Assembly (NCBI GenBank): GCA_938005465.1 | Contig: CALLNU010000020.1 | Coordinates: 1-64,000 of the forward strand | Reading direction: 5' to 3' | DNA length: 64,000 nt | Source of the DNA: an uncultured Collinsella sp. | GTDB lineage: Bacteria > Actinomycetota > Coriobacteriia > Coriobacteriales > Coriobacteriaceae | Shown: positions 24,394 to 32,841 of the stretch, in pieces | How the letters are laid out: each line of letters begins with the position of its first letter | Position numbering within the stretch: the stretch's first letter is position 1 | The notes under the pieces: generated by a model | Seen by the model: the letters and a program-made list of their open reading frames with translations, nothing else | Database searches by the model: none | What the model was told of the DNA's origin: nothing | Made by a program: the position numbers and the translations under genes

Positions 24394-25785
24394 ATGTTTA
24401 TCGGAAGAACGGCGGAAATGTCCGAGCTCAATCGACTGTATGGCACGGGCTCCTTTGAGATGCCTGTGATTTACGGCCGCCGTCGCGTGGGCAAAACGCG
24501 TCTTATCACAGAGTTTATCCAAGGCAAGAAGGCTATTTACTTTCAAGCTCGTCGCACCAATGCAGAGGCAAACCTGCATGGCTTTAGCCAGGCGATACTT
24601 GCGGGCTCCGTTGGTGTTGCTGGCGTGTCGTTTCGTAGTTTTGACGAGGCGTTCGATGCATTGGCTACCATGGCTCGTACGGAACGTTTGATTGTCGTGA
24701 TCGACGAGTATCCTTATCTCGCCCAATCGAATCCCGAGATCAGCTCGTTGCTGCAAGACAAGATCGATCACTTGTACAAAGAGACCAAGCTTATGCTTAT
24801 CCTGTGCGGGTCGTCGCTTTCGTTTATGGAAGAGCAGGTGTTGGGCTACGAGAGTCCGCTATACGGTAGGCGTACGGCCCAGTTTAAGATCATGCCGCTC
24901 GATTTTATGACGACCCTCGGCCTGTGGCAGAGCATGGGTCGCGAAGACGCTGCAGTTTGCTATGGCATGACGGGTGGCATTCCTGCATATATCGAGAAAG
25001 TCGATCCTGCCGCACCGCTCAAGGACAACATCAAACGTCTTTTTCTTACTCCTACGGGCTATCTCTTTGAGGAGCCGAGTAACCTGCTATTGCAGGAGTG
25101 CCGCAATCCCGAGCAATATGATGCGATCGTGCAAGCAATTGCCCAGGGGCGCTCGAAGATCTCGGAGATTGCGAGCTCTACGGGAATCCCTGCGAGCAAC
25201 GTAAAGAGCTATGTGGATAAGCTGGCGTCGCTTGGGATTGTCGAGCGCGAGCTGCCCCTAAACGAGACGAGCAATAAGCGAGCCGTGTATCTGCTGAGCG
25301 ACCAGATGTTTAGGTTCTGGTACAAGTTTGTTCCGCAGAACATCGGGCTGATTCAAAACGATATGGCCGAGATGGCGTATGAGCGCATTGAGCCGCACGT
25401 ATCGGATTATATGGGTACGGTCTTTGAGATTATATGCAGACAATACGTGTACGAACTCGCGCGGGCGGGCCAGCTTGATGTGGTTCCGGCAAGCGTTGGG
25501 CGCTGGTGGGGGACGGATAATCGCACGCATACGCAGGAAGAAATCGACTTGATTGTTGACGATGGCGAGGGCACTGCGCTGTTTGCGGAATGCAAATGGT
25601 GCAATGAACCGGTGGGCGAAGACGTGCTGCAAAAGCTCGTGCATCGAAGCGAACTCTTTAGGCGGCAGCACAAAAGCTATGCGATCTTCTCGAAGCGAGG
25701 CTTTACGCAAGGATGTCAGGAAGCTGCGGCGAGCAGGGGAGATGCCAAGCTGATTTCGTTTGCCGAGATGTGCGAGCGGAGATAA
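24394..25785 (+). CDS. AAA-type ATPase with DUF234/nuclease-like C-terminus
   Basis: The 463-residue protein has Walker A GRRRVGKT (residues 28-35), Walker B LIVVIDEYP (~99-107), a sensor-like LILCGSS, and a winged-helix middle region (ISEIASSTGIPASNVKSYVDKLASLGIVER). The C-terminal region has EIDLIVDDGEGTALFAECKW, matching the D-ExK pattern of a PD-(D/E)xK fold (DUF234). Such ATPases are common in archaea and gut bacteria and have no firm function. It is AT-richer than the purine genes on either side, which suggests transfer. It stands alone, with the 25-bp palindrome immediately upstream. Confidence 0.85.
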   Translation: MFIGRTAEMSELNRLYGTGSFEMPVIYGRRRVGKTRLITEFIQGKKAIYFQARRTNAEANLHGFSQAILAGSVGVAGVSFRSFDEAFDALATMARTERLIVVIDEYPYLAQSNPEISSLLQDKIDHLYKETKLMLILCGSSLSFMEEQVLGYESPLYGRRTAQFKIMPLDFMTTLGLWQSMGREDAAVCYGMTGGIPAYIEKVDPAAPLKDNIKRLFLTPTGYLFEEPSNLLLQECRNPEQYDAIVQAIAQGRSKISEIASSTGIPASNVKSYVDKLASLGIVERELPLNETSNKRAVYLLSDQMFRFWYKFVPQNIGLIQNDMAEMAYERIEPHVSDYMGTVFEIICRQYVYELARAGQLDVVPASVGRWWGTDNRTHTQEEIDLIVDDGEGTALFAECKWCNEPVGEDVLQKLVHRSELFRRQHKSYAIFSKRGFTQGCQEAAASRGDAKLISFAEMCERR

Positions 25786-25970
25786 CCAAGCACGCTCTGA
25801 TGTGATGCTCGGAATGGGTCGCGCTAAGGATGCCAAGCGTAAAACCTTCAATGAAAATGGCGTAAAAACTACATCTGTCATGGCGTAAAAACTACATTGA
25901 AAGTAGCGTAAAATCAGCATTGAGAATGGCGTAATTTCGCATATCGCGTGATAGAGAGGGACGGCCGTCT
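25786..25970 (+). repeat. Five 23-bp direct repeats upstream of the second ATPase
   Basis: Units begin with GCGTAA(AA) at 25837, 25860, 25883, 25906 and 25929, exactly 23 bp apart. The best-conserved form is GCGTAAAAACTACATTGAAA, and the fifth unit is degenerate. The array ends about 20 bp before the ATG of the DUF4143-type ATPase. It looks like an iteron-type protein-binding array. Confidence 0.85.
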
Positions 25971-27266
25971 ATGGATGCACCAAAGAGATTGACCCAAAAG
26001 GGATATAGGCCCCGGCTCATAGAGGAGCGCCTCGACACCCTTATGCGGGCGTTTGGCTGTGTGGAGATCAACGGCCCCAAATGGTGCGGCAAGACCTGGA
26101 CGGCGCTCTCTCGCTCGGCGAGCGTCTCCAGGCTCGATGAGCCTGCGCAGCGTGCGGCGGCAGAGGTCGACCCAAGCCTGGCGCTCATCGGCGATGCGCC
26201 ACACCTGGTCGATGAATGGCAGGAGGTGCCCGAGGTTTGGGATGCCGCCCGGCGTTTCGTGGACGCGAGCGGCAACGAACGGGGGACACTTTTGCTCACG
26301 GGCTCGACCGCGCTCAAAAGCGAGGAGCGCAGCCATGTTCGTCATTCCGGCACGGGTAGGATCGCCCGTCTGTCAATGCGCCCCATGGCCCTGTGTGAGT
26401 CGGGCGACGGCGAGCCGCTCGTGTCACTGGCAAGCCTCTTTAAGGGCGAGGATTTTGCCCCTCAGCGTCGCGAGAGCACGGTGGATGACGTCGCCCGCTG
26501 GTGCTGCAGGGGCGGTTGGCCTGCAAATCTTGGGCTTTCGGAAGATCTTGCGCGAGAGACGGCAAGCCAGTACGTGCACTCGGTGCTCGACGTCAACGTG
26601 CTGGACGAGGGCATGTCGCCCGAGCTTGCACACGGCCTTTTGCGAGCTCTTGCCATGAACGAGAGCCAGGCTGTCACGTACAAGACGCTCGTAAAGGACG
26701 CCTCGTACGGTGAGGCGGGCCCCGACGAGAGGACCATCGCTGCGTACTTGGACCTCTTCAACAGGCTCAAGCTGACCGAGGACCTGTGCGGATGGGAGCC
26801 GCCCATGCGCTCGAAGGCCCGCGTTCGCGTGCGCCCCAAGCGCTACTTCTGTGACCCGTCACTTGCGGCGGCGTTGCTGGGGGCTACCCCTGAGCGGCTG
26901 CTTGGCGATATGCAAACGCTGGGGATGCTCTTTGAGAATCTCGTCCTGCGCGACGTGCGCGTGTTCCTTTCCACCTACGGCGGTGTCGACAACAGTGTCC
27001 ATTATTTCCGAGATGAGAAGGGCCTTGAGGTCGATCTGATCGTTGAGCACGACGGGCGCTGGGGAGCCATCGAGGTCAAGCTGAGTGATGCGAAAGCAGA
27101 CGATGGAGCGAGAAATCTCAAGGCGCTGGAGAGGAAAGTGCTCTCCAATCCTGCCGCCCAGAATGCCGCGCCGGCGTTTTTGGCGGTCGTGGTTGGAAAG
27201 GGGAGCATTGCCTATACACGCGACGACGGCGTGGCGGTGATTCCCATGGCGGCACTTGGGGCGTAG
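25971..27266 (+). CDS. AAA_14/DUF4143-type ATPase
   Basis: The 431-residue protein has Walker A GPKWCGKT (residues 35-42), Walker B LVDEWQEVP (~79-87), and the sensor segment LLLTGSTAL. The DUF4143 half contains YFCDPSLAAALLG, MLFENLVLRDVRVF and EVDLIVEHDGRWGAIEVKLSD, a D-ExK nuclease-like core. Function of this family is unproven; members are often singletons in accessory DNA. It is a different subfamily from the ATPase at 24394. A 23-bp repeat array lies directly upstream. Confidence 0.87.
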   Translation: MDAPKRLTQKGYRPRLIEERLDTLMRAFGCVEINGPKWCGKTWTALSRSASVSRLDEPAQRAAAEVDPSLALIGDAPHLVDEWQEVPEVWDAARRFVDASGNERGTLLLTGSTALKSEERSHVRHSGTGRIARLSMRPMALCESGDGEPLVSLASLFKGEDFAPQRRESTVDDVARWCCRGGWPANLGLSEDLARETASQYVHSVLDVNVLDEGMSPELAHGLLRALAMNESQAVTYKTLVKDASYGEAGPDERTIAAYLDLFNRLKLTEDLCGWEPPMRSKARVRVRPKRYFCDPSLAAALLGATPERLLGDMQTLGMLFENLVLRDVRVFLSTYGGVDNSVHYFRDEKGLEVDLIVEHDGRWGAIEVKLSDAKADDGARNLKALERKVLSNPAAQNAAPAFLAVVVGKGSIAYTRDDGVAVIPMAALGA

Positions 27267-27719
27267 TGGTTTTGCGGGCGTGCCGTGCTTCCTTTACCGA
27301 AAATCCATTTGGTAAACCAGATGCTCGCGGATAGAATAAAGTTGACGGCAGCCCAAGGGTGATAGCTGGGCAGCGCCGTTGCTTGGTCAAGAGGTCAGTG
27401 CCTTAATGGCAGCGACTTGTTATGCTTCGAATGCTGCTTGAGTGCCTCGGAAAGTTCGATAAGCGCCGTGAAGAGCGAGACCAAAGCAACCAAGAGCTCT
27501 ACGAGCTCTGATGGGCCCGGGATGACCGCTGATTCAAGTCACCGGGCCTAAACTTTTTATCCATTTGAATAGAGCGGGCGACTCTCTTGGGGCCGTCTGC
27601 ATGGCGTGTGATTAGCGCATGGTATTGCGCCCAGCTTTCATGTCCGCACGGGCGCCTATCCTTACGGCAATGTAGCCGCCTATGTAGCAAGCGGCAGTTG
27701 ACGGAGAAAGGCCCTAACC
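27267..27719. other. 453-bp gap without a convincing gene
   Basis: A GGCCCGG/CCGGGCC stem with a 21-nt loop and a following TTTTT run near 27513-27556 could be a terminator. On the minus strand, around 27395-27530, a short open frame would encode a hydrophobic helix plus a basic tail, but it lacks an ATG and a ribosome binding site. Nothing else is recognisable. Confidence 0.4.
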
Positions 27720-28454
27720 GTGTCAGCTGAAAAGACGCCGTGTATCTCGGCTATCGATACGACGAACTTTGCGCGCCAGATTGTGCTGGACTTTGAGTTT
27801 GCGCCGGCGCCAAAGCAGCGCCAGCGCCGTGGACTGCGCAACGAGATTATCGAGGTCGGCGCCGTCAAGCTCGATTACCACGGCAACGTTATGGGCGAGT
27901 TCTCGCAGTTTGTGCAGACGGAATTTACCGAAGGCGTTGCGTTTCCCGTCCGCGAGCTTACGGGGGTATCGGCCGTGGACACCGCGATGGCCGATCCGCT
28001 TTACATGGTGATTAAAAGGCTCAGCGATTGGATCGGTCGCTACTCCGCCCAAGTGGTTTGCTGGAGTGGGGCGGACCGGCGACAGCTTTTGACCGAGTGC
28101 CAGGCAAAGCACATCGACCTCTCCGCATTTCCTACGGACTGGGCCGACCTGCAGGCGTTTTACACCTCGATCATGGACGTGGGCAGTCACGGGTGTGTCT
28201 CGCTGAGCGACGCGGCGACGTGGTTTGGCATCGAGTTTGACGAGTCGACGGGCCATGCTCACAGCGCCCTAGCCGATGCGCGTGTGACCGCCAAGCTGCT
28301 CAAGCAGATGATGGAGGGGGACTATCACGTGAGTCCGCGCGCCCAGGAGATCCGCCAACGGTGGGGGATGGGCGAGCGACCCCAGACGCGCCTCTCTAGC
28401 AAGTGCCCCGAGCTGGGTGACCTGCTGCTGAAGCTGAAGGCGGCGGGAAGGTAG
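27720..28454 (+). CDS. DnaQ-like 3'-5' exonuclease domain protein
   Basis: The 244-residue product has the DEDDh exonuclease pattern: VLDFEFAP supplies D and E, WSGADRRQL supplies the middle D, and HAHSALADARVTAKLL supplies H and the last D. This fold degrades single-stranded DNA or RNA ends. No polymerase or helicase domain is attached. The start is GTG after ACGGAGAAAGG. It could act in RNA turnover or repair; its place among ATPases and nuclease-like genes in the islet is noted. Confidence 0.85.
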   Translation: MSAEKTPCISAIDTTNFARQIVLDFEFAPAPKQRQRRGLRNEIIEVGAVKLDYHGNVMGEFSQFVQTEFTEGVAFPVRELTGVSAVDTAMADPLYMVIKRLSDWIGRYSAQVVCWSGADRRQLLTECQAKHIDLSAFPTDWADLQAFYTSIMDVGSHGCVSLSDAATWFGIEFDESTGHAHSALADARVTAKLLKQMMEGDYHVSPRAQEIRQRWGMGERPQTRLSSKCPELGDLLLKLKAAGR

Positions 28455-28495
28455 GGGCGTTAGCTGTCTGCATGGCGCGTGCCTGTCGCGTATCG

Positions 28496-29731
28496 TTACT
28501 CTTCCTGCTGCTTGGCAGGCAAGATGTAGACGTTCTCGGCGTCCACGGCGATCTGCGCGGGGCGGTTGTAGAGGGTGTCGATCTCCTTTACGCTCTGCTT
28601 GAACGGCGTGACGTCGGGCGTCTTTGCCTGATGGAGCTTTTCGAGGAGTTTCTCGGATTGCTTGTCGTTGAACTTTCCGATGCTCTCTCCTGCGCCTTCG
28701 AGCGCCTCGTCGATGAGTGTATGGTCGCCCACGGGGGTCTTTGCGATGGCGTGACCGAGCAATTTGCCCGCGGACGCGATACCGCCCAGCAGTGCCGCAT
28801 CGACGGTGTCGACAGCCCCCGCTTCGAGTGCGTTGTAGCAGTCGGTGTAGAGCTCGCGGTACGCGATCGAATCAGCCTCGATCTTCGCAGTGGCGTCCGC
28901 GAGCTTTGCGGGCTCGAAGTTCTGGGCGAGCATGGGTTCGAGGAACAGCGAGAACGCGTGGATGTAGGTGGCGAGCTGGCAGTCTTTGAGGTAGTCGAGC
29001 ACCTTGTCGAGGCGTCTGCCCAAGCCGTCTCGCACCTCGATGAACCCTTTCTTTTTCAGATCCGCCTGTGCCTGCGAGCGGAAGAGTTCCATGTCCTGCG
29101 CGGACGACTGCTTGATGTCGAGCACCTTCATATGGGCGTTTGCCATGTAGGTGGCGTTGCCGTAGTTGAGGCCGTAACCGTTGAGGATGTCTGCGAGCGT
29201 CTTGAGGTTGCCACGCATGTTGGCCTTGTCGCGCTGACGCATGTACTCGAACATTTCGTCGACGGACTCCTGGATGGAGTCGAGCTTTTGGTTTATCTGC
29301 GCGATTGCGGCTGCCATGAATAGCGATGTTGGATCGTAAGGCACCTGCGTGACGCTCGTGGCGATGTCGCCCTCGACTACGTGGAAGCGCGCCTGCCCAA
29401 GGCCCTTGGCGGCGTCGCGGTAGCCCCCTGTGAGACCGCTGCCGTCCTTGAACGTGTTGAGTTTCGACGGATCGAGCGGGTTACCATATTTGTCAGTCGC
29501 CTGGAGCAGCGTGGGCACGCTCACCGTGTTGGTGACGGTGCGAAACATCGAGGGGAGCGAGGCGAACGCCACGCCGAGTTGGGGAATTCGCTCGAGCGGT
29601 AGCTTGATGGCGCCGGAGACGTCCACCCGCTTCTGAGTGAGCGCGAGGTGGATTTTGGTCGATGCGAGCTGTTTTGCCACGAGCTCCTCTCGGCCGTCGT
29701 TCGCCGAGGGTTTGGTCTCGTTGTCTGCCAT
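28496..29731 (-). CDS. Unknown helical protein, 411 aa
   Basis: I do not recognise this protein. It has no signal peptide. The sequence is mostly helix-forming; a heptad-like amphipathic stretch at residues ~137-175 (AAAIAQINQKLDSIQESVDEM) suggests a coiled coil. The segment GGIASAGKLLGHAIA is the most hydrophobic later stretch. The start is the ATG after AAGGAG; the frame is open 36 bases further upstream. A TATAAT (minus strand) lies at 29858-29863. It stands alone between the exonuclease and the surface protein. Helical pore-forming or phage-like proteins look superficially similar, but there is not enough to name it. Confidence 0.8.
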   Translation of the reverse strand: MADNETKPSANDGREELVAKQLASTKIHLALTQKRVDVSGAIKLPLERIPQLGVAFASLPSMFRTVTNTVSVPTLLQATDKYGNPLDPSKLNTFKDGSGLTGGYRDAAKGLGQARFHVVEGDIATSVTQVPYDPTSLFMAAAIAQINQKLDSIQESVDEMFEYMRQRDKANMRGNLKTLADILNGYGLNYGNATYMANAHMKVLDIKQSSAQDMELFRSQAQADLKKKGFIEVRDGLGRRLDKVLDYLKDCQLATYIHAFSLFLEPMLAQNFEPAKLADATAKIEADSIAYRELYTDCYNALEAGAVDTVDAALLGGIASAGKLLGHAIAKTPVGDHTLIDEALEGAGESIGKFNDKQSEKLLEKLHQAKTPDVTPFKQSVKEIDTLYNRPAQIAVDAENVYILPAKQQEE

Positions 29732-29913
29732 AGCGCGCTCCTTGCTTACGTTGATAGTCGTGGGCATTATCTCATCGCCTGGTGGCTTGCTAGAGCGGGG
29801 TAGAGGCCGAGCGTCTGGCGAAACTCGTTAACTGATTGCATTTCAGCGGATTGGGTTGATTATAAGAGAAGGACGGCTATCCATCTGCCCTTCCCAGTTG
29901 AGTTCGCTTTGAG

Positions 29914-31728
29914 CTACTGTTCGTGCTTATGCTGCTTGGGCTCAAGCCTTCTCGCTGCCGTGAAGCAGGCCGTGGCCGCCATGGCCAATGCGATGCTGGC
30001 CATCCAAGTGGAGTCGCCGGTTGCAGCGAGCTTTGGTTCATCGGCTGTCGTGCGTCCCGACTTTTTTGTAGCCGCCTCGTCGGCGTCCTTTTCAGGAGTG
30101 GCAGGATCACTTTTGTTGTCGCCGGGTGAATCTACGTCGGTCTTTCCGCCCGCCTGCTCCCCTTGGGCCTTCCCCTCCACGGTGAAGGACGCATCGGTCG
30201 CCGTCCCGTCCTTCCAGACGGCCGTGACGGTGTGTCCGCCGCCGGCGAGCGTGTCCAGGTAGGACGGCCTGAGCTCGATAATCGTGCTGCCCCTGGTTGC
30301 GGTGTAGTTCTCGGCGGAGACCTCAGTTCCGTCCACGAGGAGACGCGTGAACTCATCGAGAGGACCGCTGAAGCGGAAGGTCAGACCGGCCTCGCCGTCC
30401 TTTGCATACGCCTGCCCGTCGCCCTTGGTGGCGGCATACAGCGGAGCGGTCACGTCGAAGGTGACGTCCCCCGCGTCGTCGACATCAAAGGTCTGAACGC
30501 CGGTCTTGCCGTTACGCTCGGCGTAGGCGGAGCTGTAGACGAAGGTCTCGTGGCCCGTCTTGTCGAGGACCGCGAGGGCTTGGATTTCAAACGAGCCCAT
30601 CGAGAGCGACGTGGGGAACTCGATTTCGATATAGCCCCTTGCCGCATCGTAGCTGCAGCTCAACGTTTTGCGGGTCTTTAAAGAGTTCGGGTCCTCGACA
30701 TAGCCGGGGTCGCCGAGGATCGGGGAGACAGACTTTACGCCGTCCGCGTCGCCTACATTGCAATAGATACGGAGGATCCCGCCGACGGGGACCCTCTTCG
30801 CGGAGATGGAAACGTTCGAGACCGTGGGCGGGTTCCGGTCGATCGCGCCGCCGGTCACCTCGAAGCACAGCTCGCTCGGGTCGCCAACCGAGAAAGTCGC
30901 GCCCGAAATGCCGTTGGCCCTGGCGTAGGAACTCTCGTACACATCGGTCTCGAACCCTAGGCCATCGGTGACCGAAAGGCCGATCAGCCTGTGCCTTCCG
31001 ATCCTATTGCTGTCGAATGTGAGGTCAAACCCGTCGATAGACGAGCCTCCGTGATAATAGGCTGACGAAACAGAGCAGCCGTCGTCCGAATTCTCCCAGC
31101 CCTGCCGCAGTATGGGGGAAACGGAGCGAACGCCGTCGGCATCGGAGACGGTCCAAGAGATGTGGAGGTCGGCACCGGTTGCGACCTCCCTGCTCGAGAG
31201 CGACACGGAGGACACGGTCGGCGGGTTTTGGTCCTCGGGTCCCTCGGTCACCTCATACTCGAGGGGGTCGGTGGTGAAGGTCGGACAGTCGAGCCCCTTC
31301 TCCTCGGCATACGTCGTGTCGTAGACATCGGTAACCCATCCAAGACTATCGGTCACGCCGAGGCCGATGATCCGGTACCTGCAGGGCCGGTCGCTCGGGG
31401 AGGTGGAGATATCGAAGCCCGCGGTCGTGTTGCCGGTCGACGAGAAGGCGAGACGGGAACTGATTCCATGGTCTCCGGTATCGTTTTCGACAAGGACTTC
31501 GACTATGGGCGTGACGGACCGTACCCCGTCAGGGTCATCGACGCTATAGCCGACATGCAGCGTGGAGCCGGCCGTGACTGTCGTCGCGGATATCGTCACG
31601 TTGGAGATGCTGGGCGGGTTCGGGTCCGACGCGGCTAGGGCGGTTGAGGGCAAAGCAAGCGCTACGGTGGCGGACAGCGAGGCGAGCAGGCTAAGCGCGA
31701 AGCGCCTGGAGAATTTCAAGGAGGTCAT
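29914..31728 (-). CDS. Secreted Ig-like repeat surface protein, LAATG-anchored
   Basis: The 604-residue protein has a signal peptide (basic start, then a hydrophobic run to ALA at residue ~33). Three Ig-like domains each open with DxNPPxxSxV followed by DGVxSVxPI, starting at residues 35, 166 and 297: an exact 131-residue period. A fourth domain near 440-520 resembles CBM_X2 (TFRFSGPLDEFTRLLVDG). A Pro/Lys/Asp-rich linker, LAATGD at 567, a hydrophobic helix and a basic tail form a sortase-type anchor. It is likely displayed on the cell wall; ligand unknown. Confidence 0.87.
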   Translation of the reverse strand: MTSLKFSRRFALSLLASLSATVALALPSTALAASDPNPPSISNVTISATTVTAGSTLHVGYSVDDPDGVRSVTPIVEVLVENDTGDHGISSRLAFSSTGNTTAGFDISTSPSDRPCRYRIIGLGVTDSLGWVTDVYDTTYAEEKGLDCPTFTTDPLEYEVTEGPEDQNPPTVSSVSLSSREVATGADLHISWTVSDADGVRSVSPILRQGWENSDDGCSVSSAYYHGGSSIDGFDLTFDSNRIGRHRLIGLSVTDGLGFETDVYESSYARANGISGATFSVGDPSELCFEVTGGAIDRNPPTVSNVSISAKRVPVGGILRIYCNVGDADGVKSVSPILGDPGYVEDPNSLKTRKTLSCSYDAARGYIEIEFPTSLSMGSFEIQALAVLDKTGHETFVYSSAYAERNGKTGVQTFDVDDAGDVTFDVTAPLYAATKGDGQAYAKDGEAGLTFRFSGPLDEFTRLLVDGTEVSAENYTATRGSTIIELRPSYLDTLAGGGHTVTAVWKDGTATDASFTVEGKAQGEQAGGKTDVDSPGDNKSDPATPEKDADEAATKKSGRTTADEPKLAATGDSTWMASIALAMAATACFTAARRLEPKQHKHEQ

Positions 31729-32035
31729 TGGTGGTGCCGATCTTCCATAATTGTTGCAGCGATACCAGTATATCTTTGGCCCATGCTAGCCAGATGTTCT
31801 TTCCGCGAACGGCTCGTTAGTTTAGAGACGGCATATGGACGCCTGTCTCGTCCACGTTTCTCGTAAGGGCGATTATAAGGACATGAAGAGACTTTCTCGG
31901 AACAATCAATTGGGGATATCAAAGAAATGCTGGACGCCTCCTGATCGCTCAATGCCTTTGAGGTGAAATGCGGCGCATCGGCTACGTTGTTGAGATCATT
32001 TATCGAGCGATACGTCATTCCAGCTGAGGCCACCG
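31729..32035. other. 307-bp gap between minus-strand genes
   Basis: This is the upstream region of the surface-protein gene. A minus-strand TATAAT lies near 31873-31878 with no clear -35. No gene or repeat is recognised. Confidence 0.4.
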
Positions 32036-32476
32036 TCATGAGGCTTCTGTTCCTACACCCCCCGCAATCCCGCGCGCGGCACCCAACAGCTCGTACTCCC
32101 TCTCGCTCCACTGGCACAGCTCGGCAGTCTCGACGGCGTCGCGACACAGGTCCAGAAACACCTCAGCTCCCTCGCAGAAGCACTCGCGGGCAAAGTCACC
32201 CGAACCGCTTGCGACGCACGTGCCGTCGGCAAACAGCTTCCAGCTAGACAGCTCGCGCGAGTCGTCTCCAAGCAGCTTGATCTGCAGTACGTGCGGGTCG
32301 CCGGCGGTGTAGAGCTCTTTCTCGAGCGCCTGCACGGTAAAGCGCATCTGGTGGGGGAGACTGCTCTTGACCATGGCCGAGGCATAGCCGTTCGGCTTGT
32401 CCAGAAGATGCATTCGTTTTGGCTTGGCTGCCAGGTTGTGGAAGTTGCGCTCACTGTGCACGGAGAAATTGTCCAT
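32036..32476 (-). CDS. Hypothetical protein, 146 aa
   Basis: The start is the ATG preceded by AAAGGAG five bases upstream; an upstream open frame to 32674 lacks a ribosome binding site. The protein begins MDNFSVHSERNFHNLAAKPK and contains FTVQALEKELYTAGDPHVLQIKLL split between strand-like segments and a Cys-containing helix (ECFCEGAEVFLDLCRDAVE). It has no signal peptide or membrane helix. I do not recognise a family. A three-unit 33-bp repeat lies about 220 bp upstream. Confidence 0.7.
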   Translation of the reverse strand: MDNFSVHSERNFHNLAAKPKRMHLLDKPNGYASAMVKSSLPHQMRFTVQALEKELYTAGDPHVLQIKLLGDDSRELSSWKLFADGTCVASGSGDFARECFCEGAEVFLDLCRDAVETAELCQWSEREYELLGAARGIAGGVGTEAS

Positions 32477-32841
32477 ACGGACTCCTTTCATCGATATTGG
32501 CAGGGCCACCGTGCCTCTTGGCCGGTTGGCGTCGGGATCGTGGAGCCAACTCTCTACCCCGACTCTGGATAAAACGCGCCCGCTCCTTGCGGGCACGATG
32601 GGGTCTATCAACGTGTACGGACAGAAATCAAGCGCCATCCGCGAAATGACGCGCGGATGGCGTTGGTTTCCCAAGTGATTATTCGGCTTCCATCCGGAAA
32701 AGTGTCGAAATCAGCCGTGTAAAAGTACGGAAAAGTGTCGAGATAGGCACCTTAAAACTTCGGAAAAGTGTAGCTGGATGACAAAACAGCACTTAGAAGC
32801 CGGTGCTGGATGCGGGATCCTGCGGCCGCCTTCAGCTCTCG
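32477..32841. repeat. Gap with three 33-bp direct repeats
   Basis: Units start with CGGAAAAGTGT at 32695, 32728 and 32761, exactly 33 bp apart, with 11 identical leading bases and diverged remainders. Left of them is a strong stem CGCCATCCGCG/CGCGGATGGCG at about 32627-32655. A smaller GCCCGC/GCGGGC stem lies near 32576-32592. No gene is seen. Confidence 0.8.

Noticed and set aside
25837..25951. Possible CRISPR or plasmid replication origin
   Set aside because: The 23-bp units are contiguous with no unique spacers, and no replication initiator gene is nearby; the gene next to it is an AAA_14/DUF4143 ATPase.
27395..27533. Small hydrophobic minus-strand ORF resembling a holin-like toxin
   Set aside because: It has no ATG or GTG start, no ribosome binding site, and overlaps a possible terminator stem; similarity is only by hydrophobic pattern.
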